A stretch of DNA of 61,191 bases from Niastella sp966211305. GTDB taxonomy: Bacteria > Bacteroidota > Bacteroidia > Chitinophagales > Chitinophagaceae. The notes beneath the pieces are model-generated. The model did no database searches. It was not told the origin of the DNA and was given only the letters and a program-made list of their open reading frames with translations. Positions 41,523-50,628 of this stretch are shown piece after piece (the stretch's first letter is position 1; each line of letters opens with the position of its first letter). The translations under genes were made by a program, and so were the position numbers. The stretch lies in NCBI GenBank assembly GCA_966211305.1, contig CBIHPC010000017.1:1-61191 (forward strand). The letters are read 5' to 3'.

Positions 41523-41682
41523 GGCAATTTACAATCGGCAATTGGCAAAGATTGCCGATAATCAAACTTCTCCATTAATAGCAATTCTTTTTTTGCCTGT
41601 TGGCTATTGCCCATTGGCTACTAACTATTGGGTTTTTTCGGCCATCCCCCAATTTTGCACAATTTCCCTATTGCCTATTGGC
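41523..41682. repeat. two-armed heptad array upstream of rnz (RRCAATA words)
   Basis: Left arm: four contiguous heptads at 41523-41550 (GGCAATT, TACAATC and variants). Right arm: six contiguous reverse-complement heptads at 41591-41632 (TATTGCC, CATTGGC) and two more at 41669-41682. The words match the array at 27385, which is 14 kb away. Confidence 0.7.
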
Positions 41683-41695
41683 TCTATAACGTAAA

Positions 41696-42553
41696 TCAAT
41701 ACCGTCGGATTGTATTCAAAATATCGGCCAGATAGCTTTTGCCAAACAAATTCAAATGTATCAGCAAGGGATATAAGTTGCACACCTCCCATTGCTGCCG
41801 GTAATTCACCGGCAACGGGAAATGATAATTATAACTTTCATAAAAGCTGGCGTCAAAACCGCCAAATAAGGTGGTCATGGCCATATCCATGCTTCTATGC
41901 CCGTAGTATACGGCCGGGTCTATCAGCACGGGCTTTCCCTTCTCATCGCAAAGGAAGTTGCCGCTCCACAGGTCGCCGTGCAATAACACAGGCGGCTCTG
42001 CAGGAAATATAACACCTAACTGTTGATATAATTTCTCGAACTGAGCCGCATGTGCCGGTTCAAGCATTTGATGGCTGAGGGCCAGTTTTAACTGGGGCTG
42101 TAATCGCTGGTGTATAAAGAATTCAGCCCAGCTAGCGGTGGGTGTATTATGCTGGGGCAAAGCGCCCATATAATTGTCGGAAGCCAACCCGCACTCGTCG
42201 TGCTGCACATGATGCAGGGCTGCCAGTTGCCGGCCAAAGGTTTCCCAGAAGGTACCGCTCTTGACCCCCTGTTCAATCCATTCCAGAATAAGTATCTGGG
42301 TACCGTTTTTTTGTTCATTGGCAACTATTCGGGGAACGCGAATCACCTGTTGCTGAGCCAGCAATGCCAGTCCGTGCTGCTCCGCATCGAACATGCCGGG
42401 GAAATCAGCAAGGCTGTTGATCTTACAAAAAAAACTTTGCTTACCGGTCTTAATTCTGTAGGTATAATTGATGGAACCGCCGCCTATGGATGTGAACGTG
42501 CCTGAATTGTTCAATATTTGTTTTATGAATGCCTGAACCGATGCGGTTAACAT
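41696..42553 (-). CDS. fructosamine kinase family protein
   Basis: The protein is 285 residues. It has a kinase-like fold with GGSINYTYRIKTGKQSFFCKIN, EWIEQG hinge, LLHGDLWSGNFLCDEKGKPVLIDPAVYYGH (catalytic HGDxWxGN and the DP metal site), and a terminal LFGKSYLADIL. The family phosphorylates ketosamines so that glycated proteins are deglycated; bacterial members commonly act on ribulosamines or erythrulosamines. Genes of this family often occur near low-molecular-weight protein phosphatases, but none is here. It is separated from the heptose kinase gene by a repeat array only. Confidence 0.93.
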   Translation of the reverse strand: MLTASVQAFIKQILNNSGTFTSIGGGSINYTYRIKTGKQSFFCKINSLADFPGMFDAEQHGLALLAQQQVIRVPRIVANEQKNGTQILILEWIEQGVKSGTFWETFGRQLAALHHVQHDECGLASDNYMGALPQHNTPTASWAEFFIHQRLQPQLKLALSHQMLEPAHAAQFEKLYQQLGVIFPAEPPVLLHGDLWSGNFLCDEKGKPVLIDPAVYYGHRSMDMAMTTLFGGFDASFYESYNYHFPLPVNYRQQWEVCNLYPLLIHLNLFGKSYLADILNTIRRY

Positions 42554-42561
42554 AGCTTCTG

Positions 42562-42634
42562 GTTATTGAGTTATTCAGTTGCTGAGTTCGCAGTTCAACT
42601 TTCTAACTGAATAACTCAATTACTGAATAACTGA
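42562..42634. repeat. perfect-core palindromic octamer array (GTTATTSA words)
   Basis: Four octamers at 42562-42592 in the left arm, reverse complements at 42605-42634 in the right. The 16-nt core ATTGAGTTATTCAGTT (42565-42580) is perfectly complementary to 42605-42620, with a 24-nt loop. It fills almost the whole 91-bp spacer between the fructosamine kinase and heptose kinase genes. Confidence 0.8.
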
Positions 42635-42644
42635 TATTTTACGC

Positions 42645-43640
42645 TTATGACAGTAACAACTTACATTCATGTAATAATCTGTTCTTATCGACAGCGGCCG
42701 TACCTACCTCCTCACAAACCAGTCCGCCTGCTATGTTGGCCACTTCGGCCATAAGATCAATGCGTTTGGTAGCAGCGTAAATCAGGGAGGCTACGGCAAT
42801 TACCGTATCGCCGGCGCCTGATACATCTGCAATATTTCTTAAATGCGAAGGAATGATCTTTGAGGTACTGTTCTCCTGGTAAAACACGCCTTTTTCGCTG
42901 AGCGTAATGAAGGAGATGGAATGACCCAGTTTCTTTTGCAACTGCTGATGAATATCGTTCAAAGTGGTGAGGTTGACCTCATCTATCAGCAGGTTCAACC
43001 CGTCCTTTACTTCTTTCAAATTAGGTTTAAAAATATCTACGCCTTCGTACGAAAAGAAGTTTTTTCGTTTGGGATCCACTGTAGTGATAACGTCATGTTG
43101 TTTACAAAGGGCTGTCACTTCTTTGATCACGCGCTCGGTTAGCACCCCTTTGTTATAATCTTCGAATATGATCACCTGCGGCTGCTCATTGAGGATGTAC
43201 TGACGCACTTTTTCAATCAGGGCGTTCTCGTCATCTGTGCTCAGGTCTTTGGTGATCTCCGCATCGAGACGCATCATTTGCTGATTGCGGCTGATGATAC
43301 GGGTTTTGGCCGTAGTGATACGCGAAAGCTGCTGCGATACGTATGCGGTATTGATCCGGTGTTCGTTGAACAGTTCTATTAATGCACTGCCGTTTTCATC
43401 GTTCCCCATTACAGAAAGTATGGATGTATGGGCGCCAAGGGCTGCCAGGTTAAGCGCCACATTGCCGGCGCCGCCAATACGATGTTCTTTTTTATCCAGC
43501 GCCACCACAGGTACCGGCGCTTCCGGCGAAATTCTTTCTACATGCCCCCACCAGTAAATATCCAGCATCACATCGCCTATTACACCAGCTTTAATATTCG
43601 GGAACCCGGTAAACAGCTTGTCAAAATCTATCTTACTCAT
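42645..43640 (-). CDS. rfaE1: D-glycero-beta-D-manno-heptose 7-phosphate kinase
   Basis: The protein is 331 residues, a PfkB ribokinase fold: DVMLDIYWWGHVERISPEAPVPVV, RIGGAGNVALNLAALG, DYNKGVLT, VDPKRKNFFSYEGVDIFKPN and the ATP/anion-hole motif DVSGAGDTVIAV. It is the kinase half of HldE; the adenylyltransferase half is missing, as in organisms where the two steps are in separate genes. The pathway makes ADP-heptose for lipopolysaccharide. It is a single gene upstream of the fructosamine kinase on the same strand. Confidence 0.9.
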   Translation of the reverse strand: MSKIDFDKLFTGFPNIKAGVIGDVMLDIYWWGHVERISPEAPVPVVALDKKEHRIGGAGNVALNLAALGAHTSILSVMGNDENGSALIELFNEHRINTAYVSQQLSRITTAKTRIISRNQQMMRLDAEITKDLSTDDENALIEKVRQYILNEQPQVIIFEDYNKGVLTERVIKEVTALCKQHDVITTVDPKRKNFFSYEGVDIFKPNLKEVKDGLNLLIDEVNLTTLNDIHQQLQKKLGHSISFITLSEKGVFYQENSTSKIIPSHLRNIADVSGAGDTVIAVASLIYAATKRIDLMAEVANIAGGLVCEEVGTAAVDKNRLLHECKLLLS

Positions 43641-43654
43641 ACTTTATTTGTTGC

Positions 43655-43725
43655 TATAAAAGTGTGCCACAGCCTGCCTCATTTAGCCCGGAATACCGGC
43701 ACATTGCAAACGAACCGTGGCACAC
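43655..43725 (-). terminator. nested inverted repeat after the amino-acid permease
   Basis: GTGTGCCAC (43662-43670) pairs with GTGGCACAC (43717-43725) across a 46-nt loop that itself holds CCGGAATACCGG (43689-43700). On the minus strand the outer stem ends in CTTTTATAGC. It is 12 bp after the permease stop and is the likely terminator, though the long loop is atypical. Confidence 0.5.
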
Positions 43726-43736
43726 CTGCTTATAAC

Positions 43737-45203
43737 CTATACTTTTTTGTTTGTTCGCACTGCAAGATAATATAAAGGAACACCTGCCAGTACAATTCCA
43801 AGCCCAATTCCTGCATACTGGGGTTTCATTTTGATAAGGAAAATGCTGAATGTTAAGGCCAGAATAATATAAATAATGGGCAGTACGGGGTAACCAAAGG
43901 CTTTGTAAGGCCGTTCTGCATCCGGACGCTTTTTGCGTAAAACAAAAATGCCTATAATGGTGAGGGCATAGAACAGTACCGCCACAAAAGAGATCATATC
44001 CAACAGATCGCCATAACTGCCGCTCAAACATAACACACTGGCCATTCCGGCCTGGATCCACAGCGCAAATGCAGGAACGGCATTTTTGTTCAATACCCCT
44101 GTTTGTTTAAAGAACAATCCGTCCTTAGCCATGGTGTAATAAACACGGGCGCCGGCCAGAATAAGGCCGTTGTTACAACCAAAAGTGCTCACCATGATCA
44201 TTACGGCAATGATATAGGCGCCTATATTTCCAAATATAGAGTTCGCGGCCGCTACGGCCACCCTGTCTCCTTCGGGATATGCGATCTGGCTCAGGGGCAG
44301 CACATTCAGGTACATCAGGTTGGCGGCTACATAAATAACAGTAACGATGAGGGTACCCAGAAACAGGCTCAACCCGATATTTCTTTTAGGATTCTTTATT
44401 TCACCGGCAATAAAAGTTACGTTGTTCCAACTGTCGCTGCTGAAGATAGAACCAACCATTGCAGCGGCAATGGCGCCGATCAATGCGGTGCCGCCAATAG
44501 ACAGCCACTCACCGTCTTTCAGGAAGTTGCCGTTCGCATCCTGTTGCAGGTGCGTGGCATTCATTCCGGTTTGCCAGTTTTCGCCCCAGAAGCTATGCTG
44601 TACAAAAAGGAATCCCAAAATGATAAGACCGAATAATGATAACAGCTTTACGGTTGTGAAAGAGGTTTGAATGATCTTGCCGCCTTTGATCCCTTTTGTG
44701 TTGGTGTAGGTTAGAAACATGATGAGAGCGATGGCCAGCACCTGGGCGGCACTGATGGAGAAGGAATATTCCATAACGCCCTGGGCGTTCAGTCCTTTTT
44801 CTATTCCCCATAACTTATGGCTTTCGCTAAACCACGGAGCGAGGTAAGCGGTATAGCGGCTAAAGGCAACGGCAACGGCAGCGATGGTAGCGGTTTGTAT
44901 CACCGAAAAAAAGCTCCACCCATACAGGAAACCCGCTAACGGATTAAATGCTTCTTTTAAATAAACATATTGTCCCCCTGCTTTGGGATACATACCGCTC
45001 AGCTCGCCATAACTAACGGCAGCGGTGATGGTCATGAAACCGGTGATCAGCCAAACGGCTATGATCCAGCCGGCACTTCCCACGTTGCGGGTAATATCGG
45101 AAGTAACGATAAATATACCCGAACCGATCATTGAACCGGCTACCACCATGGTAGCATCCACCAAACTAAGAGATGGTTTAAATGACGAAGCGTGTTCTGC
45201 CAT
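43737..45203 (-). CDS. amino-acid permease, APC superfamily
   Basis: The protein is 488 residues with about twelve membrane segments. The first has the substrate-backbone motif MIGSGIF (VVAGSMIGSGIFIVTSD), followed by LISGFMTITAAVSYGELSGMYPKAGGQYVYLKEAF, typical of the LAT/amino-acid transporter branch. TM6-TM8 include AAMVGSIFSSDSWNNVTFIAGEIKNPKRNI. The C-terminus is rich in membrane helices. It probably imports or exchanges an amino acid. It stands alone, followed by a nested inverted repeat. Confidence 0.93.
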   Translation of the reverse strand: MAEHASSFKPSLSLVDATMVVAGSMIGSGIFIVTSDITRNVGSAGWIIAVWLITGFMTITAAVSYGELSGMYPKAGGQYVYLKEAFNPLAGFLYGWSFFSVIQTATIAAVAVAFSRYTAYLAPWFSESHKLWGIEKGLNAQGVMEYSFSISAAQVLAIALIMFLTYTNTKGIKGGKIIQTSFTTVKLLSLFGLIILGFLFVQHSFWGENWQTGMNATHLQQDANGNFLKDGEWLSIGGTALIGAIAAAMVGSIFSSDSWNNVTFIAGEIKNPKRNIGLSLFLGTLIVTVIYVAANLMYLNVLPLSQIAYPEGDRVAVAAANSIFGNIGAYIIAVMIMVSTFGCNNGLILAGARVYYTMAKDGLFFKQTGVLNKNAVPAFALWIQAGMASVLCLSGSYGDLLDMISFVAVLFYALTIIGIFVLRKKRPDAERPYKAFGYPVLPIIYIILALTFSIFLIKMKPQYAGIGLGIVLAGVPLYYLAVRTNKKV

Positions 45204-45368
45204 ATTGGTTTTATAATGGTAAGAAAATCAGGTTTTAACCTTCCCAAGATAAGGAAACTAACCCGAATCACGATTATACCAGATTTCCACAATCTTTACG
45301 AATATTGGCCTGATCAGGTGACAGTTACACGATGTTTGTGCAAAAGAATGTTTGCAGCATGCGGGCGA

Positions 45369-45418
45369 AAAGCGGAAAGCCTGAAGCAGGAATGCAAAAC
45401 GCCAAAAGCAGAACGTAA
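45369..45418. repeat. one-armed heptad array (AANGCNN words)
   Basis: Seven mostly contiguous words (AAAGCGG, AAGCAGG, AATGCAA, AACGCCA, AAAGCAG, AACGTAA; one is 8 nt) run through 45369-45418. Part of it forms the stem of the terminator below. The rest of 45204-45495 has no gene. Confidence 0.5.
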
Positions 45419-45440
45419 ACCACATTCAACTTTTGGCGTT
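45398..45440 (-). terminator. terminator after the OmpH-family gene
   Basis: Stem AACGCCAAAAG (45398-45408) / CTTTTGGCGTT (45430-45440), 11 bp with a 21-nt loop. On the minus strand it is followed by TTGCATTCC and lies 55 bp after the OmpH stop. Confidence 0.6.
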
Positions 45441-45495
45441 GTATTGAGCAAATCGGGTATTCCCCCTCTCAACCTGTTAAGTTTTCAACCAATGT

Positions 45496-46089
45496 TTACT
45501 TCTTCTTTCCCTTATACTGCGAGTTCAACCCATTGATCAGATCATCGGTAATGTTATACGCAGAGTCTTTATAGTAAATGATAAAGCCGGGCTCGTATGA
45601 AAGTATATAAGAATACTTCTTTGACTTGTTGTATTCTTTCAAAAACTCTTCTACCTGTTTGCGCAGTTCGGTCATGCGGTCAACCTGCAGCTTCTGCATT
45701 TCCTGCTCCAGCTCGCCTTTGCGTTGCTGGTATTGCTGTTGCAGCAAACCTACTTCACGCTGTGCCTGTTCACCTTCGGCCTGTGTAATGTTATTGCCTT
45801 TCTCCTGCCATTTGCGAATGGTGCGCTGGGCCTTGTTGGTAAGGTCGTTCAACTCGGCGTTCATGGCGTTCTCTTTCTTTTTAATATCACCCGACACATC
45901 CTTGAAATATGCATAATGTTCCTGCAGGGAATCGATATCGAAATAAGCTACCGAAAAATTATTGGCGGCATTTTTATCTGTACTTACCGATACCTTATTC
46001 GGCTTTTCACCTTTTGCAAAATGTAAATAAAAAAGTACACCTATGAGAACAAGAGCAAGAATTGATAATATAGTAGAAATATTTTTCAT
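45496..46089 (-). CDS. OmpH/Skp-family periplasmic chaperone
   Basis: The protein is 197 residues with an N-terminal anchor or uncleaved signal (ISTILSILALVLIGVLFYLHFA), then YFDIDSLQEHYAYFKD and a long coiled coil (IKKKENAMNAELNDL..., QQQYQQRKGELEQEMQKLQ). The end, YSYILSYEPGFIIYYKDSAYNITDDLINGLN, is the typical Skp strand pair and closing helix. Skp-like proteins hold unfolded outer-membrane proteins in the periplasm. It is downstream of rpoC with its own terminators on both sides. Confidence 0.9.
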   Translation of the reverse strand: MKNISTILSILALVLIGVLFYLHFAKGEKPNKVSVSTDKNAANNFSVAYFDIDSLQEHYAYFKDVSGDIKKKENAMNAELNDLTNKAQRTIRKWQEKGNNITQAEGEQAQREVGLLQQQYQQRKGELEQEMQKLQVDRMTELRKQVEEFLKEYNKSKKYSYILSYEPGFIIYYKDSAYNITDDLINGLNSQYKGKKK

Positions 46090-46164
46090 GAACGCCTTTT
46101 TTGCAAGATAGAATACTAGTCTAAAAGAAAATTGTTAAAACTTTTAACATTAAGTATGCATTAT

Positions 46165-46197
46165 AAAAAAAGTAGGAAGCTATGCACTTCCTACTTT
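46165..46197 (-). terminator. terminator after rpoC
   Basis: Stem AAAGTAGGAAG (46169-46179) / CTTCCTACTTT (46187-46197), 11 bp with a 7-nt loop. On the minus strand it is followed by T-rich sequence and lies 31 bp after the rpoC stop. Confidence 0.95.
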
Positions 46198-46227
46198 ATA
46201 TTTCATTTCAACGAATGATCAGTTGTA

Positions 46228-49200
46228 TTACTCTTCATCGTCAAAGCTCATCGCTTCGCGGGTTGTTTGCAGCAATTCATATTCTTCCTTGCTACCAACG
46301 ATCATGTTCTCAAAGTCACGCAAACCAGTACCTGCCGGTATCGGGTGACCTGTGATCACATTCTCTTTCAAGCCCAGCATATCGTCGGTCTTACCCTGGA
46401 TGGCAGCCGAAGACAGTACTTTCGTTGTTTCCTGGAACGATGCAGCTGAGATCCAGCTTTGAGTACCCAGTGAGGCTTTGGTAATACCCAACAGCACGGG
46501 GTGCGATGTAGCCGGGTTGGCATCGCGGTATTCAACCAGCTTTTTGTCTGTACGACGCAGCAGGGAGTTTTCTTCGCGAATTTCACGCAGGCTAACGATC
46601 TGGCCGGCTTTCAGGCGGGCGCTTTCACCAGGTTCAGAAATAACTTTCTTATCAAAGATCCAGTCATTCTCTTCGTTAAAATCAAAACGGTCAACCAGGT
46701 CTTCCTCGAGGAAGCGGGTATCACCCGGATCAACGATCTCAACCTTTTTCATCATTTGGCGTACGATCACCTCAATGTGTTTATCATTGATCTTCACACC
46801 TTGTAAACGATACACCTCCTGAATTTCATTCACTACGTACTCCTGTACGGCGAACGGACCTTTAATTGACAGGATATCGCCAGGTGAAACCTGTCCGTCA
46901 GACAGCGATGCACCGGCTTTGATAAAGTCACCATCCTGCACCAGGATCTGGCGGGTCAGCGGCACCAGGTATTTTTTGATAACACCGTCTTTCGCTTCAA
47001 CCACGATTTCGCGGTTACCACGTTTGATGGCACCAAAAGCAACCACACCGTCGATCTCGCACACGATAGCGGGATTACCCGGGTTACGTGCTTCAAACAA
47101 CTCGGTTACACGAGGCAGACCCCCGGTGATATCGCGTTGCATCCGCAGCGTACGAGGTATTTTCACCAATACCTGACCGGCTTTCACATCTTCCGATTCA
47201 TCAACCACAATGTGTGAGCCTACAGGCAGGTTGTATTGTTTTACATCCTTACCTTCTACGATGAGGGTAGGTATCTTGGTTTTATCTTTTGTTTCAATTA
47301 CCACTTTCTCGCGGTGACCAGTTTGTTCGTCGGCCTCTTCACGATAGGTAATACCTTCAATTACGTTCTCGAATTTCACCTGACCAACGATCTCGGCCAC
47401 GATTACGTTGTTGAACGGATCCCATGTACAAAGGGTATCGCCTTTCTTCACGGTTTGACCGTCTTTTACGAACAGGGTTGAACCGTAAGGCACGTTCACC
47501 ACATTCAATAAACGATCGTTCTTCAGGTCAACGTTCCGGATTTCACCGGTACGGCCTATTACCACCTGAATTGGATCACCTTCATTGTTAACCGAACCTA
47601 CAGTACGCAAACCGTCGAACTGGATGGTACCATCGAATTTGGCTGTGAGTGAAGATTCAACGGATGCAGAACCGGCAACACCACCCACGTGGAAGGTACG
47701 CAGGGTAAGCTGTGTACCGGGCTCACCGATCGACTGGGCAGCAATGATACCTACCGCATCACCTTTCTGTGCCCTGTTACCTGTGGCCAGATTCTTACCG
47801 TAACATTTTACGCACACACCGCGTTTGCTTTCGCAGGTAAGTACCGAACGGATCTCAACGGTTTCAATACCGGCTTCTTCAATTTGTTTGCCGATCTCTT
47901 CGTTGATCTCTTTTCCGGCTTCAACGATCAGTTCATCGTTTTGCGGGTTATATACGTTATGAAGTGAAGTACGGCCAATGATACGATCGTACAGTGGCTC
48001 AACTATCTCTTCATTATCTTTCAGTGCGCTGGTAGCAATACCACGCAGCGTACCGCAATCTTCTTCTGTAATTACAACGTCCTGTGCCACGTCAACCAAA
48101 CGACGGGTGAGGTAACCGGCATCCGCTGTTTTAAGGGCGGTATCGGCCAAACCTTTACGGGCACCGTGCGTAGAGATGAAGTAATCCAATACGTTCAGTC
48201 CACCTTTAAAGTTAGAGAGGATCGGGTTTTCGATGATCTCACTTCCGGTTGAACCTGATTTTCTTGGTTTCGCCATCAGACCTCTGATACCGCACAGCTG
48301 TTTAATCTGCTGTTTGGAACCACGGGCACCTGAGTCAAGCATCATGTATACAGAGTTGAAGCCCTGTTTATCGCTGCTCAGCTCACGGATCAACGTTTCG
48401 GTAATGCGGGTATCCACCCTCGACCAGATGTCAACGATCTGGTTGTACCGCTCGTTGTTGGTGATAAGACCCATGTTATAGTTATCCCATACCTCGTCTA
48501 CTTCACCTTTTGCCTGCTCAAGCACATCGCCTTTGATAGACGGGATGATGAGGTCATTGATGCTGAACGACAGACCACCTCTGAAGGCCGTACGGAAACC
48601 AAGCTGTTTGATGTCATCGAGGAACTTGGCTGTTTTTGGCACGTTGGTGATAGTAATGATGTCACCAATGATCTCACGAAGGCTCTTCTTTGTTAACAGG
48701 GCGTTGATGTAACCAACTTCCTTGGGAACAAATTCGTTGAAGATTACGCGGCCAACGGTTGTTTCGGTAAGCTTTTTAACGATAGCGCCGTCGTTGTTAC
48801 GAACATCCACTTTCACTTTGATGTGAGCGTGCAGGTCAACACGGTTTTCATTGTAAGCAATGATAACCTCTTCGGTGCTGTAGAAAGCTTTTCCTTCGCC
48901 ACGGATCTTTTCTGTTTCAGTTGATTTTTTACCCTTGGTGATATAGTACAGACCAAGTACCATGTCCTGCGAAGGCAGGGTCATTGGCGCACCATTCTGC
49001 GGGTTCAAAATGTTATGTGAAGAAAGCATCAGCAGTTGGGCTTCCAGAACGGCCGCGTTACTTAACGGAACGTGAACCGCCATCTGGTCACCATCGAAGT
49101 CGGCGTTGAACGCCGAACACACCAGCGGGTGCAACTGGATGGCTTTACCTTCTATCAGTTTTGGCTGGAAGGCCTGGATTGACAAACGGTGGAGCGTAGG

Positions 49201-50520
49201 GGCACGGTTTAACATTACCGGGTGCCCTTTCAGGATATTTTCAAGGATATCCCAAACCACCGCTTCTTTTCTGTCAACCAGCTTACGAGCCGATTTTACA
49301 GTTTTTACGATACCTCTTTCAATCAGTTTGCGAATGATGAACGGTTTGAACAATTCAGCCGCCATATCTTTCGGCAAACCGCACTCGTGCAGTTTCAGTT
49401 CAGGACCTACCACAATAACGGAACGACCAGAGTAGTCAACACGTTTTCCCAACAGGTTCTGACGGAAACGGCCTTGTTTACCTTTCAGTACATCCGAAAG
49501 TGACTTCAATGCGCGGCCGCCTTCAGCTTTTACAGCGTTTGATTTACGTGAGTTATCGAACAGCGAGTCAACCGCTTCCTGAAGCATACGTTTTTCGTTA
49601 CGTAAGATCACCTCAGGGGCTTTGATCTCTAACAATCTTTTCAAACGGTTATTACGAATGATCACCCGGCGATACAGGTCGTTCAGGTCAGATGACGCAA
49701 AACGGCCGCCATCCAGGGGAACCAGCGGACGCAGTTCGGGTGGAATAACCGGAATATATTGCATTACCATCCACTCAGGGCGGTTGGTGATGCGGCTATT
49801 GGCCTCGCGGAACGCTTCTACCACGCTCAAACGCTTCAATGCATCGGCTTTACGTTGCTGTGAAGTTTCGGTAGCGGCGGCATTGCGCAGGTCAAATGAT
49901 AAGCTGTCGAGCTCAATTCTTTGCAACAGATCGTGTACTGCTTCAGCACCCATCTTCGCAATGAATTTCTGCGGGTCGTCATCAGGCAGGTACTGGTTCT
50001 CCTTAGGCAGGTTCTCCAGTATTTCCAGATACTCTTCTTCAGTTAACAGATCGCCTGATTTCAATCCACGGTCTTCTCTGATACCGGCCTGAATTACCAC
50101 GAAACGCTCGTAGTAAACGATGCTCTCCAGTTTTTTGGAGCTAACGCCAAGCAGGTAACCGATTTTATTTGGTAAACTTTTGAAATACCAGATGTGTACA
50201 ACAGGAACCACCAGTTTAATATGGCCCATACGCTCGCGACGTACTTTCTTTTCAGTTACTTCAACCCCGCAACGGTCGCACACGATCCCTTTATAACGGA
50301 TACGTTTGTACTTGCCGCAGGCGCACTCATAATCCTTTACCGGTCCGAAAATACGTTCGCAAAATAAACCATCGCGCTCCGGCTTGTATGTACGGTAGTT
50401 AATGGTTTCAGGTTTCAATACCTCACCGTAGCTGCGTTCCAAAATGGAGTCAGGTGAAGCCAGCCCGATCGTGATCTTAGAAAATGTGGCTCTGGGACGA
50501 TTATCTTTTTTAATAGCCAT
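46228..50520 (-). CDS. rpoC: RNA polymerase subunit beta prime
   Basis: The protein is 1430 residues. All hallmarks are present: zinc ribbon with cysteines in CACGKYKRIRYKGIVCDRCG, the double-psi barrel NADFDGDQMAVH near residue 465 that holds the catalytic magnesium, the bridge helix and trigger loop region (GGLNVLDYFISTHGARKGLADTALKTADAGYLTRRLVD), the second zinc cluster (CESKRGVCVKCYGKNLATG) and DFENMIVG near the end. It is 108 bp behind rpoB, in the same transcript, and ends in a strong terminator. Confidence 0.99.
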   Translation of the reverse strand: MAIKKDNRPRATFSKITIGLASPDSILERSYGEVLKPETINYRTYKPERDGLFCERIFGPVKDYECACGKYKRIRYKGIVCDRCGVEVTEKKVRRERMGHIKLVVPVVHIWYFKSLPNKIGYLLGVSSKKLESIVYYERFVVIQAGIREDRGLKSGDLLTEEEYLEILENLPKENQYLPDDDPQKFIAKMGAEAVHDLLQRIELDSLSFDLRNAAATETSQQRKADALKRLSVVEAFREANSRITNRPEWMVMQYIPVIPPELRPLVPLDGGRFASSDLNDLYRRVIIRNNRLKRLLEIKAPEVILRNEKRMLQEAVDSLFDNSRKSNAVKAEGGRALKSLSDVLKGKQGRFRQNLLGKRVDYSGRSVIVVGPELKLHECGLPKDMAAELFKPFIIRKLIERGIVKTVKSARKLVDRKEAVVWDILENILKGHPVMLNRAPTLHRLSIQAFQPKLIEGKAIQLHPLVCSAFNADFDGDQMAVHVPLSNAAVLEAQLLMLSSHNILNPQNGAPMTLPSQDMVLGLYYITKGKKSTETEKIRGEGKAFYSTEEVIIAYNENRVDLHAHIKVKVDVRNNDGAIVKKLTETTVGRVIFNEFVPKEVGYINALLTKKSLREIIGDIITITNVPKTAKFLDDIKQLGFRTAFRGGLSFSINDLIIPSIKGDVLEQAKGEVDEVWDNYNMGLITNNERYNQIVDIWSRVDTRITETLIRELSSDKQGFNSVYMMLDSGARGSKQQIKQLCGIRGLMAKPRKSGSTGSEIIENPILSNFKGGLNVLDYFISTHGARKGLADTALKTADAGYLTRRLVDVAQDVVITEEDCGTLRGIATSALKDNEEIVEPLYDRIIGRTSLHNVYNPQNDELIVEAGKEINEEIGKQIEEAGIETVEIRSVLTCESKRGVCVKCYGKNLATGNRAQKGDAVGIIAAQSIGEPGTQLTLRTFHVGGVAGSASVESSLTAKFDGTIQFDGLRTVGSVNNEGDPIQVVIGRTGEIRNVDLKNDRLLNVVNVPYGSTLFVKDGQTVKKGDTLCTWDPFNNVIVAEIVGQVKFENVIEGITYREEADEQTGHREKVVIETKDKTKIPTLIVEGKDVKQYNLPVGSHIVVDESEDVKAGQVLVKIPRTLRMQRDITGGLPRVTELFEARNPGNPAIVCEIDGVVAFGAIKRGNREIVVEAKDGVIKKYLVPLTRQILVQDGDFIKAGASLSDGQVSPGDILSIKGPFAVQEYVVNEIQEVYRLQGVKINDKHIEVIVRQMMKKVEIVDPGDTRFLEEDLVDRFDFNEENDWIFDKKVISEPGESARLKAGQIVSLREIREENSLLRRTDKKLVEYRDANPATSHPVLLGITKASLGTQSWISAASFQETTKVLSSAAIQGKTDDMLGLKENVITGHPIPAGTGLRDFENMIVGSKEEYELLQTTREAMSFDDEE

Positions 50521-50628
50521 ATTTCGTATTTCTTGTTTCTAGTAGTTTTTAATTCTTTGTTACCGGCGACAGTAACCCTTTTCATCATCCGTTGCGTCGC
50601 ACTCTTCAACGTTCGGTTCGCTTATCGA

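Noticed and set aside
27385..42634. The word arrays as CRISPR arrays
   Set aside because: Words of 7-8 nt are contiguous with no spacers, the repeats are degenerate and inverted, and no cas gene is present.
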